Assembly: GCA_000733355.1 (NCBI GenBank)
Contig: JNVV01000022.1
Location: 321,742-385,741 of the forward strand
Direction: 5' to 3'
Source of the DNA: Falciphora oryzae
Taxonomy: Eukaryota; Ascomycota; Sordariomycetes; Magnaporthales; Magnaporthaceae
DNA length: 64,000 bases
Of the stretch, positions 55,058 through 64,000 are shown one piece after another (within the stretch, counting starts at the first letter, position 1; each line of letters starts with the position of its first letter). Below the pieces are notes generated by a model. The model saw nothing but the letters and a program-made list of their open reading frames with translations. It ran no database searches and was not told the origin of the DNA. Position numbers and translations under genes: made by a program.

Positions 55058-56761
55058 ATGGAGCTGGAGCGCGGGGCCGCAGGGCCGGCTGCCGTTGCTG
55101 GGCTGGGCCTCGAGGCCATGCCCTGCGAGATCCTGCGCCTCATCTGTGGCTGCTTCTCGCTCTCGCCCTACCAGACTGGCGACACCTTCCTGCCCAACCG
55201 CTTCACCGACAACCGCGCCACCCTGCGCCAGCTCTGCCTCGCCTCGCGGAGGCTGCAGCGCGCCGCCGTCCCCTTCCTCTACGAGGTCGTCATCGTCCAC
55301 GGGCCCGGCCAGCGCCTACCGAAGCTCGACCTCAAGCTGCCTCCCCTGCTGCTGCTGCTCCGCTCCCTGCTGGCCGCCCCCCACGTGCGCCCCGCTCTCC
55401 GCCACATCGCCTGTCTCGTCAACCTCAAGGGCTCGCGCGTCTCCCGCCGCGAGCTCGAGGCCGTCCGGGACCTATGGAACTCGCAGTGCCTGGGCATCAC
55501 GGTTCCGTCGCTGGCCGACGCCCGCATCCTACAGCTCGCCGGCCTGCCCACACATACGATACACAACCCCGCCGGCGCCGGCAACACAGAAGCCGCTGCC
55601 GTCGTCGCCGAGACAGGCCCAATACCAGAAGACTCATGTCTCCAAGGCCTGCCGGAGCGCATCTTTGCCGCCATCCTCTGCCTCGCTTCTAACCTGGACT
55701 CTGTGGTCTTCCAGATGCCACGGTGCTCCGTGATCCCTTCGAACATAGAAACCATCCGGTGCGCAGTCACCAGCCACATCATCGACACGGCCCTGCAGGA
55801 CGAAGTGGTGGGATCGAGCGTGCTACAAAACCTAACCGCCGTCACGGTGCAGCCCGACATGGGGTCCTTTCTCTACTTTGGCTGGGACGACGAGCACCAG
55901 GACGACGACGACGACGACGAGGAAGACCAGGAGACCTGCAGGGGGGTTCGACTCGATGCCTGCCCGGGTCTCTTCAGGGCCCCCAACGTCACTGTGGTCG
56001 AGGGCTTCAAGGAAAGCGGCGGATGGGACGCGCTGCCACGGCAGACAAGGGACATAAGGATAGGCGGCCTATTAAAACCGACCACACTAGGCACGATTTG
56101 CGACTACCCGAACCTCGAGAGATTAACGGTGCGACCCGCGGCCATGGACATGATCAAGGCCGAGGTGGATGACGACGAATTCAACAATGCGCTGCTGAAG
56201 CGCGCATCAACACTCAAGTACCTGGACTTCCAGACGATGGGCAACGAGACGCTCACGTCGAATTACGGCTCTCAGAGGCGGCTGCACTGCCTGCCGCGTC
56301 TAACGAAGCTCGAGGAGCTCAAGATCGAGCTCTTTGCGCTCTTCGGCACCTCGGAGGAGATGGGCGGCGGCGGCGCCCCGCTCGCGGACCTGATACCACA
56401 CAGCCTCAGGGCCCTGACCATCCTGGAACAATGGACATACGGCGACGCCGCCTGCCTCAGCGGCGACGAGGGCGAGGTCGAGGGAGGGCCACAGGTAGCC
56501 GCCTACCGAAGGCGGCTGCTGGAGATGCTGGCCGGGTTCGCCAAGGACTGCGCGGCGCGGACCCCGCACCTCGCCAGGTTCGGCTTTGTGGGCAACGCGC
56601 CGGCGACGGCGGAAGGGGACGGCTCGGCTGCCAGGGCCAAGGGGCGCGATGATGTCGCTGTCGAGGATCAGGGCCCCTCCCCGGCCGAGTTTGGGCGGCT
56701 CAAGACCCTGTTCGCCGAAGCTGGGGTGGAGATGGAGCTAGAAATGTTAGCCTGCCCATAG
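55058..56761 (+). CDS. F-box/LRR-type protein (paralogue A)
   Basis: A single exon of 567 residues. An F-box-like motif lies near the N-terminus (LEAMPCEILRLICGCF, then CLASRRLQRAAVPFLYEVVI). The rest is a chain of degenerate leucine-rich repeats (for example CDYPNLERLTVRPAAM and LPRLTKLEELKIELFALFG), broken by an Asp/Glu run at about 285-293. F-box proteins link substrates to SCF ubiquitin ligases through Skp1, with the LRR region choosing the target. The first 15 residues are Gly/Ala-rich. This gene faces a clearly related F-box gene tail to tail, about 0.5 kb away. Substrate unknown. Confidence 0.8.
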   Translation: MELERGAAGPAAVAGLGLEAMPCEILRLICGCFSLSPYQTGDTFLPNRFTDNRATLRQLCLASRRLQRAAVPFLYEVVIVHGPGQRLPKLDLKLPPLLLLLRSLLAAPHVRPALRHIACLVNLKGSRVSRRELEAVRDLWNSQCLGITVPSLADARILQLAGLPTHTIHNPAGAGNTEAAAVVAETGPIPEDSCLQGLPERIFAAILCLASNLDSVVFQMPRCSVIPSNIETIRCAVTSHIIDTALQDEVVGSSVLQNLTAVTVQPDMGSFLYFGWDDEHQDDDDDDEEDQETCRGVRLDACPGLFRAPNVTVVEGFKESGGWDALPRQTRDIRIGGLLKPTTLGTICDYPNLERLTVRPAAMDMIKAEVDDDEFNNALLKRASTLKYLDFQTMGNETLTSNYGSQRRLHCLPRLTKLEELKIELFALFGTSEEMGGGGAPLADLIPHSLRALTILEQWTYGDAACLSGDEGEVEGGPQVAAYRRRLLEMLAGFAKDCAARTPHLARFGFVGNAPATAEGDGSAARAKGRDDVAVEDQGPSPAEFGRLKTLFAEAGVEMELEMLACP

Positions 56762-57268
56762 CTTGTATTGTTCTTTTTTCTATCCGAACAATTCTGCTAC
56801 ATGTTTCTTCCTTTCTCGGCACGTGGGAAAACATCTAGCCGGGGCTTGGTATCCATGGGCATCTACTCCTTAGCCAGCATCAGCATCGGACCGGATCCGT
56901 TTACTGGCTCTTGGAACTCTTGTCGTTGCCTTCATCTGATAAACAGAAACATGTATAAACTTATACAGGTAATACTACGGTTGGACCTTTGTTCAAATAC
57001 CATACATTCATTCCTCTGACTACTTGTTCTACAAAGCCCCGGGATTCCTTTCGACGATCCAAAAGCCAACGCCATTCCCCCTGCCAGCCTCCTCATCATC
57101 AAACTCTTCCGATATCATTTCTTAAACCAGGAAAAGTAGCCCCGCTTCCTACCAGAGACCCGGCGTAACGCCAGCCTAAACGTGCCATGCCTAAATTAAC
57201 GGCCTCGTGGGGGCATACATGATAGGTTGTGACGCTGATGTGAAGATAGAATGGAGGGTGGTGGGACG
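56762..57268. other. Convergent 3' flanks of the F-box pair
   Basis: About 0.5 kb between the stops of the two F-box genes. No coding region is seen. Confidence 0.5.
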
Positions 57269-59213
57269 TCAGTTGAACTTCACATTGGCATCCCTGAAAG
57301 CCTTCGAGACCCCATCTAGATCCCACTCCAACTGGGAATGGGTGGTATCAAACAAAGAGGGATCATATCGGATAAAGGTGACCTCGCGGAGGTTCCTTAG
57401 TCGGGATGGGCAGATGGCTGCGAGCCGGAGAAAGAAGGCCTGCATCTGCTCACGGTACTCTTCGTGCTCGGACGGCCAGTCGCTGACGAACCCTACAGAG
57501 TTCTGATACATCTCAACATCTTCCCTGACATATAGTTTCTCGAGGCTTGCAGGCATCAAGTCGGAGACCTCGAGCCCGGACCCGGCGAATTCACTCCCAA
57601 GCAGAAGAGCCGCGTCGATACGCAGCTGCTTCAGGTTCTGGACCGATCCCAGGCAGCGGATCCGCCCGTTCTCCTTGCCCAGAAGCCAGAGGAACACCGC
57701 GTCTATTTCGTCACGCTCCACCGCCACGTCACGCGCATGGAAGACCCCAATATCGAGGCTGACAAGAGACTGTGCTGCTAGGGGAATGGCATCGCCGAGG
57801 ACGCTTGTGGCCGTGTCGTCGGATCCGTCAATCGGCTGCTTCCCTTCGATTCTGAGATGCAGGCTCGTCAGAGCTGGAGACGAGAAAATGGTGGTGAGGT
57901 CGGTGCTTGTGAATCGGCCGCCGATGCGCAGACTCTCTATGCCATTGATGTTGGTATCCGGGGGCAGGCAAACCCGGAGATCGTTGAGTTCCACGGCCCG
58001 GAGGGCTGGCAGCTTCATAATGCTCGTGAGAAGCTTGCAGCCATATTTTCTTGCGCGTGAACGCTCCCCATCAGGTTCCGGGTAGGAAACAAGCTGTTCG
58101 GTCACCGCAACCCGCTCCAGATTCCGGAGCAGAGACTGACACAGTACCGGGTCATCCAGGGCCCGGTCGAATATCTGCGACAGTCTCTCATATGAATCGA
58201 CCAGGTAATCGAGGGGGCGGTATTGAAACAGCCGAGCTGGAGCGGTGAATGTCGTGGACTTCAACTGCAAGCAGAGACACAGCAGCACGATGTAGATGCG
58301 GCCTCCCACGTACGGCTCCCTGAGAGGGATACGCCTGAACAGAGACTCCCTCACGCGGCCCGAGGCTTCGCTTGGCAGAGCCCTGTTAATCAGACCGGCG
58401 ACCCTCAGAACGTGCAGGTCTGACTCCTCCCTGGTTCTGATGTCTCCGCATATCGACTGCCAGAAGCCCTCGATGCGGTTGCCATTTGGATGCGGTCGTC
58501 TATGGATGCGAGGGGATTCCCACTTGTGGAGACTGACGAGGCAGTCCAGTTGCCTGACAAGGGGTCGAAGCGAAGCATTCTCCAGCAGGCTGCGCAGAAA
58601 CAGGACCAGGCTTTTCTGGCCCCAGACTCCCGACTCGGCCGTTCCTGCCTTGTTATGCCGCTTAGCTGGACATGGCGGCGCATAGAAGGAGGCGGTTCTG
58701 TAAAGCGCGGGGCGGGCGGCATCACACAGGCGCCTTGATGTGAGGCAGAGCTCGTAGAGTGGCTGCCTAGCGCTCGCATCAGACTTCCGAAGGTCAGGGC
58801 CACGCAATTTAAAATGCACTAGCTCCTCGACAGCTAGGGTATTGCAGATCTCGGCGAGGATCTCTTTGGGCAGAGAATAGATGCCTCTGCTTCTCGACGG
58901 AGCCGCCTGCTGGTATGGCTGCTGCTGCTGCTGCGACGATCGACGCGATGCTAGGTTCTGGCGACGCTGAAGCTCTTGTTCATACTTCTGCCGCGCGGCA
59001 CCGGCATCTAGTGCATCCTTTTTGGCCTCATCCTCCAGTCTGGTGAAGCATGCGATGGCCTCGAGTAGGCTATCGTTGTCCATACGATACGGGAGCTTGT
59101 ACTGAGCCAGTGCCGATTTGAGGTTTCTATGATCGTACCGTTGGCTAGATCGACGAATAATGAGAGCGAGAAACTTTTGCAGAAAACTCGGGCTTTGCCT
59201 ATACTTACGGCAT
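57269..59213 (-). CDS. F-box/LRR-type protein (paralogue B)
   Basis: The minus-strand frame gives about 600 residues or more. An F-box motif follows a Gln-rich coiled stretch (IYSLPKEILAEICNTLAVEE, then LYELCLTSRRLCDAARPALY), and LRR-like repeats fill the rest (MKLPALRAVELNDLRVCLP, SPALTSLHLRIEG, LGSVQNLKQLRIDAALLLG). The start is uncertain. An ATG at 59213 with a 5-base first exon and an 81-bp intron (GTAAGT..CATAG, 59208-59128) gives MPNLKSALAQYKLP in frame. An ATG at 59083 (MDNDSLLEAIACF) is simpler. An ATG at 59245 would include unspliced intron sequence. The protein probably acts as an SCF substrate receptor. It shares many blocks with the neighbouring convergent F-box protein. Confidence 0.75.
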
Positions 59214-60572
59214 GTTTGCGGCCGCTTAAATGATTCCCATCGCAAGTGGCCTCCCAGGATCTGTTCGTTTTGTGTGATGTTTCTGCCCGGATGTGCTGGT
59301 GTGCTGAGAAGAGAGGTGTGGGTGAAGGTTGATAGGTGTTACCGGACCGGTGGGCTGTTTTGGCAGTTGCAGAAATACTTTTTCAGTTCGGTGGGGCTAC
59401 CAGAATTGTTGGATCTGAGGTAGGGATGTGGGCAAACCCAGGATTTTATGATACAAGTGGGAACATATGCGAGAATATATGTGAGAGGATAGCGTTGGAT
59501 ACAGTGAGAGGAAAGACTTTTGCCCTCAACTTACGACCAGATGGATGCAAGGGAACGCACAACCCTTCTAGACTTGAAGATTAGATACCTATCCAGTCAA
59601 GACGCGAAGGCGAGGTTCAGGATTGAGGCAGAGTAATCATACTTATTCTGACTGAAAAATATCACAAAATTATTATCGAAAGTAGAGAATAGATCGGTAG
59701 TTGCGGATTGATCCATTATTCGCTGTCTGCCGTACTTCCTTGGAAATCAAAAGTTTTACAAGCGGATTACAGATCTTCCTCTAAGAGCCCTAGCAACGAA
59801 AGCTTCGGTTGATCCGATTCCATGAGCCCACTTGTTCATTATATGAAGCCCAAAGAAGAAACGCGTAAAAGGCGGCGAATTTAGGAACCTGTGGTATTGG
59901 GCACCGTAGCAAACAATTCTTGCGGCGGATCGAGTAGAAACTAGGGCTGAAGACGACGATTCTTTCTTTTAGACGACAACTACCAGAGATGATGGTGTAT
60001 TCTGCTGAGGACATACTGCATTGTGTCGCATAAATGGGAGGCACTTCGGAGTATTTTGCTAATGGAAATGGGTGGAAATTCAAGTACACCGATAGCAAAA
60101 TTCGAAAATAATGACAAGGCGTCCGGGCAAATGCTAAACATTCTTCACAGAGCAATTAATGCGCAGTAATACGGGGGTACGCTCGCTTCATGTGTTTAGT
60201 AAATATACCTTGGGGCCCTAGCCGTATGTGCCGTGAGAACAATAAACGCTGTTTAACAAAATATACATGAACATCTGCCTCGGCAACAAATAGGCTCTAA
60301 ACTTCTTTTCGATCTACTCCTTATTGGACGGATGCAAATATTTTCCATTCTTGCACTCCAAGCCCTGCGGGCAGCACGCAGCATTTGTAATCACCATGCA
60401 AATTTGGGCCGAGGCCGAACGTAGAGAGTGGGCCAACTCTGCGGTGAGTTTGACCCCTGAAAAGCATATTAATCCGAGCTTGCCCTCACCCGCAGCTTCG
60501 TGGCCATCCTCTACGAGAAAAACAACACAGACACCCAACACCTCCAGATCAGCCCAGCCATACACGCTGAGA
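59214..60572. other. Divergent intergenic region with an A/T-rich block
   Basis: Between the F-box gene (minus) and the epimerase-like gene (plus). About 59430-60320 is clearly A/T-richer than the rest of the window. An open frame at 59790-60155 (minus) is not supported. The block may be a decayed insertion, but no termini are recognisable. Confidence 0.45.
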
Positions 60573-61637
60573 ATGTCGTCTAAGAAGGTCTTCATCACTG
60601 GTGCCACCGGCTACATCGGTGGCACCGTGCTCGCCCAGGTCGTGGAGACCTTCCCAGACCTCGAGATCACCGCCCTCATGCGGCGGCCCGACGACAAGTT
60701 CGTCTCGCGCTACCCCACGGTCAAGATAATCAAGGGTACCTTTGATGATTTCGACATCATCGACCAGGCGTCGCAGGCCGCCGACATCGTCATCCACATG
60801 GGCGACATGGACCACCCCGGCTGTGCCAAGGCCATCCTCTCGGGCGTCGGCAAGCGCACGTCCGAGACCTTTGTCATCCACCTGACGGGCACCGGCTGCA
60901 TCTCGGACCTGTTCATCAACAGCTGGAAGGGCGAGCTGAACCCCCGCGTGTGGGACGACGTGGCGCACGTCGACGACATCTACAACCTGCCCCTGACCAA
61001 CATCCACCGCACCATCGACAAGTCGTTCCAGGACGCCAGCAACGACCTCGTCAAGACCGTCTGCGTCGTGCCCCCGGACATTTTCGGCAAGGGGCCCGAG
61101 GTCGGCGGCAGCCGCGGCACCTACCTGGTGCCCATGTACGTCGACGCCGTCATCCGCCACGGCGAGGCCTTCTACCTGGGCGAGGGCGCCAACATGCGCG
61201 CCGTGACGCACATCGAGGACGTCGCGTCCCTGTTCGTGCTGATACTGCGCAAGTATCTCCTCGAGGCCGGCGCTGGGCTCGAGTATGGCAAGGACGGCTT
61301 CTACTTTGCCGTCTCGGAGGAGATCGCGTGGAAGCAGGGTGCCGAGGCCATTTGCAAGATTGGTCAGGAGCAGGGGTGGCTTCCAAAGGGGACCAAGATG
61401 GCGTCCTGGGACGAGGACAGGGTCGGGGCTCTAGTGCCGCCCCATGTCAAGGATAGAATGCCCTTCTTGACCTTGTACCTTTGGGGCTCTAACAGCAGGG
61501 CCAGCTCGACGAGGGCGAAGAGGCTGGGCTGGAAGCCTACGCGTGTCTTTAGCGATTATCTTGCAGAGGACTGCAAGGTCGCGGCTGAGATCTCCCTTGC
61601 GAGAGCGGGCAAGGCTGCAGCAAGCAACAAGATGTAA
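60573..61637 (+). CDS. NAD(P)-binding epimerase/NmrA-like protein
   Basis: A single exon of 354 residues from the ATG at 60573. The frame is open upstream, but that sequence is unlike the family. The Rossmann dinucleotide motif is right at the start (VFITGATGYIGG). It is followed by TALMRRPDD, KIIKGTFDDFD, and ADIVIHMGDMDHPGCAKAIL. Then come HLTGTGCISD, VCVVPPDIFGKGPEVGGSRG and a C-terminal segment with THIEDVASLFVLILRK. This is an atypical extended short-chain dehydrogenase, without the usual YxxxK in the expected place that I can see, so it may act as a redox-sensing NmrA-type regulator or an atypical epimerase. Cytosolic by lack of signals. Confidence 0.82.
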   Translation: MSSKKVFITGATGYIGGTVLAQVVETFPDLEITALMRRPDDKFVSRYPTVKIIKGTFDDFDIIDQASQAADIVIHMGDMDHPGCAKAILSGVGKRTSETFVIHLTGTGCISDLFINSWKGELNPRVWDDVAHVDDIYNLPLTNIHRTIDKSFQDASNDLVKTVCVVPPDIFGKGPEVGGSRGTYLVPMYVDAVIRHGEAFYLGEGANMRAVTHIEDVASLFVLILRKYLLEAGAGLEYGKDGFYFAVSEEIAWKQGAEAICKIGQEQGWLPKGTKMASWDEDRVGALVPPHVKDRMPFLTLYLWGSNSRASSTRAKRLGWKPTRVFSDYLAEDCKVAAEISLARAGKAAASNKM

Positions 61638-62338
61638 CCACTGTTATTGCTACTCAATCAGCACCCCGTACTCTCAAGTTTGAGGAAGTCTAGACAGGCC
61701 AAGCATACCTATGTATTGCATTCCCGGGTTACTCATTTGCTGCCCCTTTCAGGGTGGTATTCGTGGCCCAAGGCAACGTCGGGAATCTACCGGGCAAGAG
61801 GTTGTTCATGGCTTGGTAGTATCAGGAATACGCGGCTGAGATGTCAAGGCGCGTCTCGACAATTCCCGAGGTCGGCACGGTCCGAAATCGGCAACGTTGG
61901 TGGGTGCCATGGACAACGCAACAGCCAGCGTGGAATGGCAGACGCATCCATCAGGAGTCCAGCGTCCCACACTCTGTTGTCCCTGCATAACCTCACTGGT
62001 TGGCATGTTGGGGAACTCAAAGCCGAGGTCATGTGGTGGTTGGATGCGGTTCCACGGTGCCGCATCGGTCGCCGCCACCCCGCTTTAAACCCCTCAGGGC
62101 GCCGCGCCGACGCCTGCACCCTTCGGTACCCGACCAAGGTATCAATCCACATTTGGGCGCGGCAGATAACTCCATATACTGTCAGTTCTCCTTCTACTAA
62201 ACGAGTCCATCTTCTCCCGTTTTCCCATCTGCTCCCTACGCACGACCAACGACTACCCGCCGGCGTCATCACGTTTCATCTTCGCCGTCCAGAAAGAATA
62301 CCCAGCTACAAGCCTTGAGCCCCTGAACCGTCACCAAA
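61638..62338. other. Intergenic region upstream of the transaldolase
   Basis: 3' flank of the epimerase-like gene and promoter of the transaldolase. The last 160 bp are C/T-rich leader. No coding region is supported. Confidence 0.45.
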
Positions 62339-63611
62339 ATGGCCGACAAACCAGCGATGTCCTGCCTCGAGAAGCTGGAGGAGCTCCGTGAGTATTAAAC
62401 CGTCGTGACACGCCTCCTCGAGCAATGGGTTACTGACAAGAGAGGTGGGACTCAGTCGATGTCGATGTGGACTGTATGGACCATGACTTCATCAAGTCGA
62501 TGCCCATCAAGCCACATGACCAAACCAGCAACCAGAAGTTTGTTGACCTGGAGCTCGCCGATCCGGCGAACCGCGATCTGATGGTGCAGGTGGCAAAGGA
62601 GCTGAAGAACGAGGGCTGGCTGGCCATCTACACTCGTGTGGTACGTTCTCAGTCCTGGACAACGCAGGGCTTATTCTCTCTGCCGTGTCGACCTTTGTAT
62701 CGCTGACGGAGCATGCCGATCTCGTCCGCCTGTAGGCTGTTCTCTTGTGCAAGAAGAACATCGACCTCATCAGCGGTCGCGTCCTCCTCCAGACATCTCC
62801 GGCCAGCGCCTACGACACTGAGGCCACGCTAGCGCACGCTCGCCTTTACGACCAGGAGTTTGCGAAGGCGGGCATCCCCAGGGAGCGCTTCTGCATCAAG
62901 ATCCCCAGCACAGGGCCGGCCCTGAATGCTGCCAAGGTCCTCCACAGCGAAGGAATTGCGACCTTGGGAACCGCCCTGTTCAGCGTCGTGCAGGCAATCG
63001 CCTGCAGCCAGGCTAACTGCCTATCCATCAGTCCGTACTATAATGAGATCCACGCCCACGACCCTACCAAGAGAGACCAGGTCTGGCCCAAGACCACGGA
63101 CCCGGTTCCCCAGCACCCCATGTCTCCCCGCTTGATCCAGATTCTCGAGACCTACAGGCGCCTCTACAAGGAGACGGGCAAGATGCAGCCCCTGCTGAAG
63201 AACGCCAGCTTCATATCTGTCGAGGAGGCCATGGCGTCGGGTGAGATTGGCTGCCAATCGGCGACCCTGCCCAAGGAAATCCTCGAGGTCCTAGCCAAGA
63301 CCCCGTACGACCCGGCCAAGCAGCCAGGAGAGGGAGTGCCCAAGCCCTCACACGCCTACAGTGACCCCAAGCCGCTGCATGAGCGGCTCCAGGCCCTTCT
63401 TGGCAAGGATCCATTGGCGCAGGGCTCCTGGGACGGAAAGCTTCCTAGCACTGAGGTGGACTACCTCGCAAACGGCGGCGCAGAGCTCCAGAAGGCGATC
63501 GAGGCGGACCCGGCCACCAAGAAGCGTCTGGACGACGCGCTCGAGTTTTTTATCGACGCTGAGAAGCAGAGCAAGGCCCGCGTCGAGGCGGTTGTGGCGT
63601 CGCTGGGGTAA
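62339..63611 (+). CDS. Transaldolase family protein
   Basis: Three exons (62339-62387, 62456-62640 and 62736-63611) with GT..AG introns of 68 and 95 bp encode 369 residues. The Schiff-base lysine lies in RFCIKIPSTGP (Lys133). The barrel strands before and after it are visible (GRVLLQTSPASAYDTEA, GIATLGTALFSVVQAIACSQ, CLSISPYYNEIH). Transaldolase transfers a three-carbon dihydroxyacetone unit between sugar phosphates in the non-oxidative pentose phosphate pathway. The length is slightly above the common 320-335 residues, because of an extended C-terminal part (PSHAYSDPKPLHERLQALLG). This may be a second, fungal-specific transaldolase rather than the main TAL1. All exons keep one frame. Confidence 0.85.
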
Positions 63612-64000
63612 AGCGGTGTACTAGCGGTCAGGACATAGCCACGGAATAATTAGTCGTGGCAGATACCATGCTTGTGCGCCCACAGGTCTCGCATATGTTC
63701 CAACCAATGATCGCCTTACACGAGGATAAAATCAAAAATGAATCCCACGTTTCTTGAGGGATTTTTGGCTCTCCGCCGTTGCCGCCCTCAGAGTGGGAGA
63801 GAAGGGAGGGTAATACCAAGGGCACAGGCGGAGTTGCCAAATTGAGACATATGGGGCCGTGCACAACGTCCCTTGCGAAGCCAAGCTTTACCTAATCAAT
63901 AGAGTGTACATGACGTCACCAAGTGTCCGTTCACCACGATAAGTGCTACCACAAACTAAGGAAACCATGGACGACGTTGACGCGTTCATTTGCGGACCAA
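63612..64000. other. 3' flank at the right edge, no gene seen
   Basis: No coding region is supported to the end of the window. A TGACGTCA palindrome at 63910-63917 is a CRE/AP-1-type sequence and could serve a gene beyond the edge. Confidence 0.4.

Noticed and set aside
60549..61211. 220-codon minus-strand open frame
   Set aside because: Antisense to the epimerase-like gene.
1..64000. CRISPR array or bacterial-type operon
   Set aside because: No regularly spaced direct repeats are seen, and the genes have spliceosomal introns and fungal families.

Overview
The window looks like nuclear DNA of a filamentous ascomycete, probably a Sordariomycete-like Pezizomycotina. The genes are GC-rich and lie on both strands with no operon logic. 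Introns are short (about 50-260 bp) with GT..AG ends, G/C is preferred at third codon positions, and the protein families are typically fungal: DUF3176, a large-subunit catalase with a C-terminal flavodoxin-like domain, DUF1349, F-box/LRR proteins and a DNF3-type flippase. Taxonomy below that level cannot be read from the sequence.

Left part (1-9.5 kb): the 3' end of a membrane-protein gene, a solo-LTR-like element (1669-1966), and a decayed DUF3176 membrane-protein gene (minus strand, 2257 to about 4876). That gene carries a frameshift, an in-frame stop and a 366-bp hAT-type MITE with a perfect 8-bp target-site duplication. Then come a nucleoside-monophosphate kinase and a very acidic nuclear-type protein. 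Centre-left (9.5-30.5 kb): a 3.8-kb gene-free divergent region, a TBC/RabGAP, a LigE/UstS-like glutathione S-transferase, a frame-disrupted small gene, a Cys-rich single-pass membrane protein, the RNA polymerase III factor Brf1, a BTB/POZ protein and a DUF1349 protein. Centre-right (31-50.5 kb): signal peptidase catalytic subunit Sec11, a tetraspan (MARVEL-like) protein with a polyQ tract, a truncated MDR dehydrogenase pseudogene, a P4 ATPase, a secreted SGNH hydrolase with a Lys-rich repeat tail, a gelsolin-repeat protein, a Ser/Pro-rich single-pass membrane protein and a large catalase. Right part (50.5-64 kb): a small secreted protein, two convergent paralogous F-box genes, an NAD(P)-binding epimerase-like protein and a transaldolase.

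Most genes are housekeeping or general cell-biology functions: Pol III transcription, secretory signal cleavage, Rab and flippase membrane traffic, pentose-phosphate metabolism and peroxide defence. I see no biosynthetic cluster, CRISPR array, tRNA or intact rRNA gene. The most unusual content is the mobile-element archaeology (hAT MITE with a telomere-like CCCAAAA array, solo LTR), the two pseudogenes, the inverted F-box paralogue pair, the 11-residue repeat tail on the SGNH hydrolase, and a short island resembling conserved small-subunit rRNA.
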